Below, one piece after another: positions 8,043 through 17,500 of a stretch of 64,000 nucleotides of DNA (within the stretch, counting starts at the first letter, position 1; each line of letters begins with the position of its first letter). Origin of the DNA: CAYLKK01 sp964412505 (GTDB lineage Bacteria; Pseudomonadota; Alphaproteobacteria; UBA3830; CAYLKK01); contig CAYPOM010000007.1 in NCBI GenBank assembly GCA_964412505.1, forward strand, positions 1 through 64,000, in the 5' to 3' direction. Both the position numbers and the translations under genes were made by a program. The notes under the pieces were generated by a model. That model searched no databases. It saw nothing but the letters and a program-made list of their open reading frames with translations, and had not been told where the DNA came from.

Positions 8043-8387
8043 ATGTTAAAATATTTTGTGTACAACAACTTTAAAATAATGTGGCCGAAATATGCAGCTC
8101 GAACTGTTATGATCTTGTCCCTCATAGCGTTACATTTTTATAAATGTAGTAGCGATTTCGACAAAGGTATTGTTTTAGCAACAAAATGCATAATATTGCT
8201 AATGTATAATTTTTATTTGACTTGCGATTCTTTAAAATTAGCTCTTCAAAAGTTAGTTGCAATATTAATAAAACCAATTATATTTCTTGGGATTGTGTTA
8301 TTTTATGTGACTTGCTTTGATTTAGGAAAAAAATATTCTGAGGAAACAAAGCAGAGTCACACATTCCACCTGGATGAAAATTTATAA
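8043..8387 (+). CDS. Small membrane protein, unknown
   Basis: The 114-residue product has three hydrophobic segments (about 19-34, 45-61 and 72-92) and a short charged C-terminal tail. No family is recognised. It has a convincing promoter immediately upstream and stands alone, divergent from the 7845 gene pair and convergent with the small secreted protein at 8794. Its -10 region repeats the ACTGTTATA string seen before the gene at 6309. Confidence 0.55.
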   Translation: MLKYFVYNNFKIMWPKYAARTVMILSLIALHFYKCSSDFDKGIVLATKCIILLMYNFYLTCDSLKLALQKLVAILIKPIIFLGIVLFYVTCFDLGKKYSEETKQSHTFHLDENL

Positions 8388-8488
8388 ATGCAAATACTCT
8401 AGTCCACACATATTACAAGGGGCGTCAGGAAAGACATCCTCGCTATCTTCGTCATGTGCCCATGGCAATGTATCTTTATATATGAAGT

Positions 8489-8794
8489 TTACACAACTTT
8501 ATCATATGTAGATGCATTTAATGGGCAATTTATTCTAAATTTCATTTTCCAATCATGCAAAATATCTCCGAATTGCCACCTCATAAAAGCTTTAGAGGCC
8601 CATGTTATAGCTCCTCGACAAGCTCTATAATAATCTGCTGTACTAATAGTAGCTTCAACTGGATGGTTTTTAAGTGAACACAAAGTCCTGCCAATGTGAT
8701 TAATAAATGCTCTAGCAAATGCTCCCATACAGTTAGACTGATAGCAAAAAGATATACATATACAACAAATTAACAACTTTAGTTTATTCCTCAT
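8489..8794 (-). CDS. Small secreted protein, unknown
   Basis: The 101-residue product begins with a textbook signal peptide (MRNKLKLLICCICISFCYQS), with cleavage likely near residues 20-25, leaving a mature protein of about 78 residues rich in aromatic and basic residues and with three Cys. The ATG follows a good ribosome site (AGAGG about 8 bases upstream). No family is recognised. A small, Cys-containing exported protein in an endosymbiont could be an effector or periplasmic factor; that is only a guess. Confidence 0.6.
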   Translation of the reverse strand: MRNKLKLLICCICISFCYQSNCMGAFARAFINHIGRTLCSLKNHPVEATISTADYYRACRGAITWASKAFMRWQFGDILHDWKMKFRINCPLNASTYDKVV

Positions 8795-9223
8795 ATTAAC
8801 AACCTCTTAAAAAACAAACACGTGTGAATGCTGAAATCCATAATACATCACACGCTTTGCATTCTACCTCTAATTATGCATTGATACAGTTGCTGTGTAT
8901 CTAAAATTTTAGAGAAATTTCGCGCAAAAATAGATACAATATTGTAACAAACGAGTCTGCGTTTTTCTTGATATGAATGATTATGTCCTAGATTGAAGAG
9001 ATGCGAAATGCAAAAACTAATACTGAGAAATTCGCTTAATTTTATAAGTAACTATTAATTGTTATATCGGCTAAAAAAAATTAAAAATCCCGTGGTTCCT
9101 TTCTATGTCGTTACTTTTGCTTTCTTTGGTCAATCTGCCACTTGTACAAAAGTTAAAAAAAGCTCTATGAAAATATACGTTTTTATGGTAAAAATACGCA
9201 GCAAAATTCGTTATGGATGTCTG
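8795..9223. other. Intergenic region before the MFS gene, nothing clear
   Basis: This stretch lies between the divergent small secreted protein and the MFS permease. An open frame joins the MFS gene from 9059 and would add 55 residues, but they do not resemble an MFS N-terminus. Ribosome-site and promoter patterns for the minus-strand gene lie at the left end. No RNA gene or repeat is evident. Confidence 0.5.
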
Positions 9224-10456
9224 ATGAATGCGATAAAAGAAAATTTACATATATCTCCTGAGAATCAAAAGATCCCAAGAACCATTTGGGTTCTAGGTAT
9301 CGTTAGCTTTTTTATGAATTCCGCTTCTGTTGTGATTACATCTTTGACGCCGTTTTTTATAACGCAGGTATTAGGTGCATCAGAAGCTGCTGTTGGGCAT
9401 ATTCGAGGGATTACAGAGGCATTATCTTATTTAGTTAAGTTGTGCTCTGGTGTCATTAGTGATTATATAGGTAAAAGAAAAGCTCTTATCCTTTTTGGAT
9501 ATGGATGTGCAGCTATTACGAAACCAATTTTTGGTTTTGCAAATACAATTTTTCAGTATACAGTTGCTCAGGTAATAGAGCGTGTTGCTAACGGTATGAG
9601 AGATACGCCACGCGATGCTCTTATCGCAGATTGTGTGCCGAAGAAATTAAAAGGCACAAGTTATGGAATTAGACAAAGTTTCGCCACAGCTGGTTCTATG
9701 TTTGGCTCTCTTGGCTGTTATTTCTTGTTGGCGTATTTAGCGTCTAGGGGGAATAGTGTTGACAATGCAAGAATGGCTTATTTTATTGCTACAATCCCAA
9801 GTCTAATTGCTGTAATATTGTTGTTTTGGGGAATCAGTGACTCTAAAAATGTCGAAAGGTTGAAGAATAGAAAAGGATTCCCAATAAAAAAGGAAGACTT
9901 AAAGCAGCTAGGTGGACATTTTTGCTTCTTTATGTTTGTTTTACTAGTATTCATGATGGCTCGCTTTAGTGAAGCTTTCTTAGTTCTTCGAGCTCAAGAA
10001 CTAGGCTGGGACTTGTGCCATGTATCTTTGATCTTAACAATACTATACTTATTTAATTCTATAACTTCCAAAATAGCTGGGAACCTATCTGACAGAATAG
10101 ATCGTAGACTTTTCTTGGGAATAGGATTTTTATTTATGATAGCATCATGCTTTTTAGTCGCAAATTCTAACTCAATGCATATGTTAATTTTCGGTGTTAT
10201 CGCATATGGTATTCACTATGGGTCAACGCAAGGGACTTTTTTTGCTTTAGTCGCAGATTATTCTCCACCACAGATAAAAGGCACATCTTTTGGAATATTT
10301 AACTTAGTTTGTGCTTTGGGGATGTTCGTTTCCAATAGTTTAACTGGAGTATTGTGGAAAAATTATGGAGCCCATACTGCAATGATGGTAGAAGCAACTA
10401 TTGCTAGTATTGCTTTTGTACTGTTCCTATTTTTGAAAAAACCTGTAGAAAAATAA
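9224..10456 (+). CDS. Major facilitator superfamily permease
   Basis: A 410-residue polytopic inner-membrane transporter with about 12 helices. The loop 2-3 signature is SGVISDYIGKRKALI, the MFS D-(R/K)-x-G-R-R type, and loop 4-5 carries RDTPRDALIADCV. The substrate is unknown. The start at 9224 (MNAIKENLHIS) is chosen because the extension back to 9059 is not MFS-like. A paralog with the same SPRDALI block is at 50174. Such permeases in intracellular alphaproteobacteria are often metabolite importers; that role is inferred. accA follows after 26 bases. Confidence 0.85.
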   Translation: MNAIKENLHISPENQKIPRTIWVLGIVSFFMNSASVVITSLTPFFITQVLGASEAAVGHIRGITEALSYLVKLCSGVISDYIGKRKALILFGYGCAAITKPIFGFANTIFQYTVAQVIERVANGMRDTPRDALIADCVPKKLKGTSYGIRQSFATAGSMFGSLGCYFLLAYLASRGNSVDNARMAYFIATIPSLIAVILLFWGISDSKNVERLKNRKGFPIKKEDLKQLGGHFCFFMFVLLVFMMARFSEAFLVLRAQELGWDLCHVSLILTILYLFNSITSKIAGNLSDRIDRRLFLGIGFLFMIASCFLVANSNSMHMLIFGVIAYGIHYGSTQGTFFALVADYSPPQIKGTSFGIFNLVCALGMFVSNSLTGVLWKNYGAHTAMMVEATIASIAFVLFLFLKKPVEK

Positions 10457-10482
10457 TACTGTTTTTCACTTACGGAGGTTGT

Positions 10483-11418
10483 ATGATAATTTTAGAATTC
10501 GAAAAACCGATTTTTGAATTAGAATCAAAGATTCGAGAGCTGAAAAGACTCAATAGCGGTGATGTGAATATAACAGCAGATATAAATCGGTTAGAAAACA
10601 AGCTTAAATCTATTGTAAAAAGTGTATATTCTGAATTGACACCTTGGCAGATCGTTCAAGTAGCTAGGCATCAAGAAAGACCTCAGACAATAGATTATGT
10701 AAATAGCATGTTTACAGATTTTGAAGAGTTATCTGGAGATAGAAAGTTCGCTGAGGATAAAGCAATTCTTGCTGGGATTGGTAAGTTCTACGGAGTTCCA
10801 GTTGCTATTTTAGGCCACCAAAAAGGGCGAGATACAGAGGAAAGAATTGCGCATAATTTCGGCATGCCTCATCCAGAAGGCTATAGAAAAGCTTATAGGA
10901 TTATGGAGCTAGCAGAACAATTTAATCTTCCGTTACTTACGTTTATCGATACAGCTGGCGCCTACCCTGGCATCGGAGCTGAAGAAAGAGGTCAAGCAGA
11001 ATCTATAGGGAAGTGTTTGGAAAAGTTATCTCAAATAAGTGTTCCTATAATTTCAACTATAATTGGTGAAGGCGGTTCCGGTGGGGCTGTGGCATTAGCT
11101 TTCGCAAATAAATTGCTGATGTTAGAGTTTTCAATATATTCAGTAATTTCTCCAGAAGGATGTGCTTCGATATTGTGGAGAAATCCAGAGAATGCATCTG
11201 ATGCTGCTGAATGTTTAAAATTAACAGCTAGAGATTTAATTAAATTTGGCTTAATAGACTCTATAATAAAAGAACCATTAGGTGGGGCGCATAGAAATTA
11301 TAAAGAAGCAATAGATAACGTATCTGCCGCTATAAAAGATGCTATTATTGAGATGAGATCAATAACAGATTTACGTACTCATAGGAGTGAAAAGTTTTTG
11401 AATTTCGGGTTAGTATAA
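10483..11418 (+). CDS. accA: Acetyl-CoA carboxylase carboxyltransferase subunit alpha
   Basis: The 311-residue protein is a full-length AccA, which with AccD transfers the carboxyl group from carboxybiotin to acetyl-CoA to make malonyl-CoA, the first step of fatty-acid synthesis. Visible family blocks include GHQKGRDTEERI, the FGMPHPEGYRKA run, IDTAGAYPGIGAEERGQ and the oxyanion stretch GEGGSGGAVAL. A strong ribosome site GGAGG precedes the ATG. The stop overlaps the dut start (TAATG), so both are co-translated. accD, accB and accC are not in the window. FabD at 46291 uses its product. Confidence 0.97.
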   Translation: MIILEFEKPIFELESKIRELKRLNSGDVNITADINRLENKLKSIVKSVYSELTPWQIVQVARHQERPQTIDYVNSMFTDFEELSGDRKFAEDKAILAGIGKFYGVPVAILGHQKGRDTEERIAHNFGMPHPEGYRKAYRIMELAEQFNLPLLTFIDTAGAYPGIGAEERGQAESIGKCLEKLSQISVPIISTIIGEGGSGGAVALAFANKLLMLEFSIYSVISPEGCASILWRNPENASDAAECLKLTARDLIKFGLIDSIIKEPLGGAHRNYKEAIDNVSAAIKDAIIEMRSITDLRTHRSEKFLNFGLV

Positions 11419-11867
11419 TGCCATTTGTAGATGTACTTATCCAGGTTTTAGAACACGGCGAAGGTCTTGATTTGCCATCGTATGAATCAGCTGGAAGTTC
11501 TGGCGCAGACTTAAAAGCTGCGATTGATGGTCAGCTAGAAATAGCACCAAATTCTGTAGCATTGATCCCATGTGGATTTAGAATTGCAATTCCAAATGGG
11601 TACGAAGGGCAAGTTAGATCTAGATCTGGACTTGCTCTGAAAAATTCTATATTTATACTAAACTCTCCAGGAACAATTGATTCGGATTATAGAGGGGAAG
11701 TAAAGTTAATAGTTGCGAATTTTTCTACAGTTCCATTTACCGTAAAAAGAGGAATGCGTTTAGCTCAGATTGTGATCTGTCCTGTATACACAGCTAATTT
11801 TATAAACTCGCCCAATCTTCAAAAAACAGAAAGAAATGAAAGTGGATTTGGATCTACTGGTGTTTAA
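11418..11867 (+). CDS. dut: dUTP diphosphatase (dUTPase)
   Basis: A trimeric dUTPase of 149 residues that hydrolyses dUTP to dUMP and pyrophosphate, keeping uracil out of DNA. All five motifs are present: AGSSGADL (25-32), RSRSG (67-71), GTIDSDYRG (85-93) with the catalytic Asp, RGMRLAQ (111-117) and the flexible C-terminal RNESGFGSTG (139-148). The start overlaps the accA stop by one base (TAATG). Confidence 0.97.
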   Translation: MPFVDVLIQVLEHGEGLDLPSYESAGSSGADLKAAIDGQLEIAPNSVALIPCGFRIAIPNGYEGQVRSRSGLALKNSIFILNSPGTIDSDYRGEVKLIVANFSTVPFTVKRGMRLAQIVICPVYTANFINSPNLQKTERNESGFGSTGV

Positions 11868-12024
11868 GTTTTTCTGTTTCTACTAAATGTAAATAAGCAG
11901 TTATAGAAGTAATAGTAGGATATTTTTTATGATGCTGTTCTATCTTTAGTAGTTATTTCGGTTGTTTTAGCTAAAAAAATACTTAAGTGAGACTTATAAA
12001 AAAACTTGTTGTAAAAAAAAAAAG

Positions 12025-12813
12025 ATGTTATCGTTCTTTAGAAAAATTCAGGAGATAATTGTGCCATTCTGTCAATATATTTGCCCTGTTATGACACTGC
12101 TTTTTCTTTATGCTTGTTCGAATACAGAGCGTCATATACAAACCGATAGTACTGCAAAGCATGCCACAGAAAGAAGGTATTGCTTAAAAAATAGATGCTA
12201 TCAACCAATGCAACAATATAATTATTCTGCGACAGGTTTAGCTAGTTGGTATGGTACGTTTGAAAACGGATGTTTAACTGCTACTGGATATGCTTTTGAT
12301 AAGAATTTTATGACAGCTGCGCATAGAACATTGCCTCTCCCATGCGTTGTCGAAGTTACAAAATTATCTTCTGGGAGGAAGATAAAAGTTTTTGTAAATG
12401 ATAGAGGCCCATTTTGTAACCCGAATGCAAGGATAATAGACCTTTCTGCAGCTGCAGCTAAAAAATTAGGTTTTTTTATAGATGGTGTAACTAAGGTTTC
12501 AATTAAGTGTTTGCCATATGAAAGTATGTTAGCTGCTCTCTATTACAATAGAAAACACTATCATCCTGATTATCAAGAAAAGACTACCCTAACTGTAGCC
12601 GAAAGAAAATATATAAAAGAGAAAATAATTGGTGATTATACTAGGACATGTGAATCTCTTTGCAAAAAGAGTAAGAAAAAAATAAAATGTACGACAGGGA
12701 AAAAATCATGTGTATTAAATAATCTCAAAACAAGATGTAGATACAAAAAAGTTAATCAGCGTACGAATAGAAGAAAAGCTTTGATGAGAAAAATAATAGG
12801 TAATATGAGGTGA
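12025..12813 (+). CDS. rlpA: RlpA-family septal-ring lytic transglycosylase lipoprotein
   Basis: The N-terminus is a lipoprotein signal (LLFLYAC with the lipobox Cys). The double-psi beta-barrel domain follows: GLASWYG, TATGYAF, the catalytic His in AAHRTLPLP and Asp in VNDRGPF, and the IIDLSAAAAKKLGF block. RlpA cleaves glycan strands that lack stem peptides. The usual SPOR domain is missing; instead the last 80 residues are very basic and Cys-rich (CKKSKKKIKC), an odd tail. The start is uncertain: ATG at 12025 follows an A11 run and has no ribosome site, while GTG at 12061 has GGAGA 5 bases upstream but would give a signal peptide without basic residues. Confidence 0.88.
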   Translation: MLSFFRKIQEIIVPFCQYICPVMTLLFLYACSNTERHIQTDSTAKHATERRYCLKNRCYQPMQQYNYSATGLASWYGTFENGCLTATGYAFDKNFMTAAHRTLPLPCVVEVTKLSSGRKIKVFVNDRGPFCNPNARIIDLSAAAAKKLGFFIDGVTKVSIKCLPYESMLAALYYNRKHYHPDYQEKTTLTVAERKYIKEKIIGDYTRTCESLCKKSKKKIKCTTGKKSCVLNNLKTRCRYKKVNQRTNRRKALMRKIIGNMR

Positions 12814-12821
12814 CGTATATA

Positions 12822-14135
12822 GTGAAAAATCAACTTTTTGGTACTGATGGAATTAGAGGCTTAGCCGGGGAAGGTTTTCTTACAATAGAATCTTTAGATA
12901 AAATGATAGGATCGGTATTGTTTTGTATCCCGGATGTTAAATATGTCGTAATTGGCCAAGATACGAGATTATCTGGGGAAATGTTATCAAATATTGTCTC
13001 AGCCATATTTTCTTCTTATGGAGTAAATGTCACTAATTTAGGAATAGCCACAACGCCATCAATTGCATTTCTTACTAAAAAATATGAATTCGATTTAGGT
13101 ATAGTTATTTCTGCCTCTCACAATTCTTTTGAAGATAATGGTATAAAATTCTTTGATAACAATGGATGCAAGTTCACATCAGATTTGGAAGAAAAAATTA
13201 CAAGTGCATTTTTCGCTGGCAAAACAATAAGCAAAAAAACTCACAAACAAATTGGAGTGCTTTCCAGGCGCAATTTGTTAAAAAAATATGAAGATTATGT
13301 TTTGCAAAAATTTAGTATAAATCTTTCAAAAATTAAAATAGTAGTTGATTGTGCGAACGGAGCAATGTACAAAGTTGCACGTTCAATCTTCAAAAAGCTA
13401 AAAGGAGATATAACTTACATATTTAATAAACCGAATGGAATTAATATAAACGAAAATTGTGGTGCTGTTTATCCGAAAATTTTATGCGATACAGTGTTAA
13501 AGAAAAATGCAGATATCGGATTTGCATTTGATGGAGATGGAGATAGGTTAGTAGTTTGTGATGAAAATGGAGAAGTAATAGATGGTGATCATTTGCTTGG
13601 TTTTTTAGGGGAAATGGCATGTTCTCCTAGCGAAAGTAAAAATATCATAATATCAGAAATGTCAAACTTAGGTTTAGAAAATTACTTAACAAATATTGGG
13701 TACTCAGTCATTAGAACGCCAGTAGGAGATAAATACATATCAGAAAAGATCTATAGAAAAGAGTCGTTATTTGGAGGAGAAAATTCTGGCCATATTATTT
13801 TAGGTAAATATCAAGAAACTGGAGATGGATTAATTGCAGCATTAAAAATTCTCGAATTAATGCAAAATAGAAACGATTCTATTAGTAAATTAGCAAGGGA
13901 TTTTACACTTTTACCTTCCGTAAAAATAAATGTACAAGTAGAAGACAAAGACAAAATTTCATCAACCGCGTTAAAGAAGATAAGCGAAAAGTTCGAATCT
14001 GAGAATACAAGAATATTACTTAGAAAATCTGGTACAGAAAATTTGATAAGAATTTTAATTGAAGGTGATAATTATGATGATATCGCTAAGATCGCGGATA
14101 AAATGAAAGAGGAAATAACATATCTAGATAAGTAG
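12822..14135 (+). CDS. glmM: Phosphoglucosamine mutase
   Basis: GlmM interconverts glucosamine-6-phosphate and glucosamine-1-phosphate on the way to UDP-GlcNAc for peptidoglycan and LPS. The start is GTG at 12822, which gives the family N-terminus VKNQLFGTDGIRG; an in-frame GTG at 12810 overlaps rlpA and is less likely. The active-site Ser is S99 in ISASHN, the metal loop DGDGDR is at 237-242, the sugar-recognition block GGENSGHII follows, and the phosphate-binding RKSGTEN(L)IR is near the end. Length is 437 residues, normal. It lies 8 bases after rlpA and 1 base before the AtpI-like gene, so the three look co-transcribed. Confidence 0.97.
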   Translation: MKNQLFGTDGIRGLAGEGFLTIESLDKMIGSVLFCIPDVKYVVIGQDTRLSGEMLSNIVSAIFSSYGVNVTNLGIATTPSIAFLTKKYEFDLGIVISASHNSFEDNGIKFFDNNGCKFTSDLEEKITSAFFAGKTISKKTHKQIGVLSRRNLLKKYEDYVLQKFSINLSKIKIVVDCANGAMYKVARSIFKKLKGDITYIFNKPNGININENCGAVYPKILCDTVLKKNADIGFAFDGDGDRLVVCDENGEVIDGDHLLGFLGEMACSPSESKNIIISEMSNLGLENYLTNIGYSVIRTPVGDKYISEKIYRKESLFGGENSGHIILGKYQETGDGLIAALKILELMQNRNDSISKLARDFTLLPSVKINVQVEDKDKISSTALKKISEKFESENTRILLRKSGTENLIRILIEGDNYDDIAKIADKMKEEITYLDK

Positions 14136-14136
14136 C

Positions 14137-14400
14137 ATGGCTGATAAATATTCTAAATTTTACGAAAAAATTGAAAATTTCTCTAATGAGCATAAAGAAA
14201 AACTTGCAATTAGACCTAAAAATAATAATGAAGCATATTCTAGTGTGTCAGATTTTTTTGGTTCGATAATAAGTTGTACTATAATTGGATATATTATAGA
14301 TTCAATTTTTTCTAAGCATTTTCTATTTACAGTAGTTTTGTTTTTTTTAGGTATATTAGCTGGAATTAATGCGATAATAAAACGAGTTACAAAAAAATAA
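14137..14400 (+). CDS. AtpI/AtpZ-like F0F1 ATP synthase assembly protein
   Basis: The 87-residue protein has a polar N-terminus and two membrane helices (about 37-55 and 58-77) ending in a basic tail, the pattern of the small AtpI/ATPase_gene1 family that sits ahead of atpB and helps assemble the c-ring or carry magnesium. In alphaproteobacteria this gene normally begins the atpI-atpB-atpE-atpF run; here the next gene is unrelated, so the atp operon has been separated. It starts 1 base after glmM stops. Identification rests on topology and gene size, so it is moderate. Confidence 0.65.
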   Translation: MADKYSKFYEKIENFSNEHKEKLAIRPKNNNEAYSSVSDFFGSIISCTIIGYIIDSIFSKHFLFTVVLFFLGILAGINAIIKRVTKK

Positions 14401-14469
14401 GGCTTTTGAGATTTGATATTCTAAAAAATATAATCATGTTGCTTGAAGTAGTTTGTCCCAAGAGCCTTA
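14398..14469 (+). repeat. Inverted repeat with 48-base loop
   Basis: TAAGGCTTTTG (14398-14408) can pair along its whole length with CAAGAGCCTTA (14459-14469), with a single G-U pair. It includes the stop codon of the AtpI-like gene and no T-run follows, so a terminator is doubtful; it could be an RNA structure at the 3' end of that message. Confidence 0.4.
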
Positions 14470-14540
14470 GCTACAGCAGCTTAACCTTTATTTAAAAAGC
14501 GAATTTGTATAATTCGTAATCTTTGGATAATGGGTGAGGT

Positions 14541-17500
14541 ATGAGTAAATTTTTGAAAAGCGCTAGATCAGGATATGTACTTGTATTTTTAGCTTTTTTG
14601 TTGCCTGTTATTGTCGCATCAATATATTTCGCGATAAATTTTACCGAAAGAACATCTATATATTCGCATAAAGATTGTTCTGCTGATGCTGCCTTAACTG
14701 CGATAAAAAATTATAATTTTGGAGCTCCTTTCGAAGCACAGAAACTAGGTCTGTTATCCAAAGCTGACAATGTTTACAATGATAAAGCCGTTATGCATTC
14801 AGATAGCACAATAAAGCACGAAGAGCTCATTGTTACTCCTAACTGTTTTTCTATAGTACCTACTGATTCAAATATTACAGAATTCAACCAATTTGTCGGA
14901 TTATATTCGTCAATTGATATGTCTTATCGTCAGGGTTTTTTCTATGATGAAAATTATATAAAAAATGCAAAATATTTAGCTTCAGAATGCAAAGTCCTAG
15001 ATGTGTCCATTCACAATACTGGAATAAATTTAGCATGTAATTGTGTATTGCCAGCAGAAAAAGGATTCAATGGATATTGTAATGCTTATCCAAATAACGA
15101 AGAACACAACAATAACATGAAATTTACATTTAACAAAAATTCTAATACAACATCTAAAACGATAAATTTATCAAAACGTGTTGCAGATACAGATAAATTG
15201 ACTATTCAAAAAGACGGAGATTCGCTTGTCGTAAATATAAAAGATGATTTGTCTGGAAAAACTTATTCTGCCAAAGCTATCCCAGCTAAATGTAATGTTG
15301 ATATTGTAATGTGCATACCGACTAATGGAGCCGCGTGTAACGAAAACAATTTAGATTTAGCTTCTGTCAAAACAGGTGATTCAACAGGATTGCCTTTAAA
15401 AGTTGAAACAACAGAAACTTCTCCTAGTGTGAATGTGCAAAACACTTCAATTTATCAAATTTCTCAGGCATGTAAAAAATTCATAAAAGATAATTTTATG
15501 GCTACACAAGGCGTTTGTGCTGGTATAGTGCCATATTCTGGGAAACTATCTATTCCTCATTACAGATTCGACTCGTGGGGTGCATGGCAAGTGCATTTTG
15601 ATGGTACACACTACACTGTATACGCTAACCACAATGTTAATTTACATCACAAAGTTATGGGATATTATTTATATGGCTCATGTGGAGACTCAACTAAATC
15701 GTTGTCTTACGGTAACGTTCCAGATTCCACTTACGGCGGACTAGCTAAAGGAGTATTAAATACTTGGCACAAATATGGAGCGAATATTAGACACCAGCGT
15801 GGGCTACTATCAAGTAATCCTAGAAATGATCAAAATTACGACTATGATGTTGACGTTTCGGCAATTCCAACAAATCGACCAGAATTTGACACTGGATATT
15901 TGTTGTCTTCACTATATCCAGCTTATTTAGGGTACGCAAACGTTTTAAGAGGTAAAGCAGATGAAGGTAGTATTGATTATCTACCAAATCCATACTATGT
16001 TATTGAGTTGACTCCAGATATGGTAAAAATTTGCGATTTGCTTGAATGTTTTAGGCCTATAAACGATGAGTATAGTTGTAGCAACTTCTTGTTTTTACCA
16101 TTTTATTGGTCCAATGCACTATTAAATTATCCTTGGTCTGATGATCCAGTTAGAGAATCGGATGCTAATTATTTTTCTCAAGAATCTAAATTAACAGAAG
16201 GAAGAAGTAAAGCTGTCATTCTATTCGTGAATAAACCTGACCATTTTGAACCTGGAGAAATGACGTATTTAGGTTTTTCTAATGATAATCAGGAATTTGA
16301 TTTAGCTGAAAGTGATACGATTTTATTCAATATAGATTACTCAAGTAACAAATACAGATTTTACGATGGAACAACGTTGGGTAGTTTATGTAAAACTACA
16401 TCACCAAACGTCGAATTATATGGGCAAAAGAAAATTTTGAAGTTTAAGCAGTTATCTGGAAGTATGGTAAAAATTCCAGAGGGGACAAGCTCGGCAGATG
16501 CAGAATATAAATCAGACTATTTCTGGAAAGTCCCAGAAGATTCTGTTACTAAAGCAAAATTGTCATGTCCACAAAAGCACTTGATTAAACTCGTTTTTGA
16601 AGGAAATTACTTAGACGAGGCTATAAAGCAAAAAACAGAAGGCCCTGGCACAGTTACATTCTATCAAGATATAGTAAAAGAATATCCATCTGATAATACC
16701 AATAAACATATTACAGATTGCCGTATAGATTCTACTGATGGCGAATCAGTACCATTAGACACACCATACGAAATTTCAAAACCAACAACATTCGTATTCA
16801 GCGGGCCTATAAAATTTCCTATGAGTGGCGACAACCATTTAGCCAATTGGGATTCAACAGGACCAAATTTTAGGGGTAATCTGTCTCCATATAAAGTAAA
16901 GTATCTTTTAAATAAAGCAGCAATAAGTGCTGTCACATTAAAGAAACAACTAATCAGAGATTATATGGGAAAATATGGAGCCGAGAACTCCACCGACGGA
17001 ATAGCTAGTAAGTGGCAAGTCAATAGTATTAATTCTCCAGTTCTGATTATGCGAAATAGTAAATTAGCAAATCGAATGCCTACTGATGTTCTAGACTTAT
17101 CTGGTAGTTCTACAAATGATGTCCCTGCATATTCTCCATACGGAAATACTGATGATAATGGTAATACATGGACTTTTAGTACATATACGCATTATGTATC
17201 ACAAACCCAAAATTCTAATTTAATAGGGGTAACTGATTTATTTAGAGATTTATGCATAGAACGTCAAAAAGATGATGTAATCAAGTGGTATTCTTATATT
17301 GAATATGGGGATCTAGATACATATTCGAAACAATATTATTCTAATATAGTTTACGGAGTTCATTTTCCATTCAGTTATTATATTTTTTCTGCAGATAGTA
17401 TTATAAAAATCTTCTTAACTAACGACGCTTTTAAAGAATATACATGCAAGCCAAGTGATTCTAGTTACGCATGGAATGCTATTGATTTTACAGATGCTAT

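Noticed and set aside
9059..9223. N-terminal extension of the MFS permease
   Set aside because: The 55 extra residues are not MFS-like and the first true membrane helix follows the ATG at 9224.
11868..12024. Small RNA or terminator between dut and rlpA
   Set aside because: Short imperfect complementary runs (CTACTA/TAGTAG) exist but none forms a convincing stem with a T-run or a known RNA fold.
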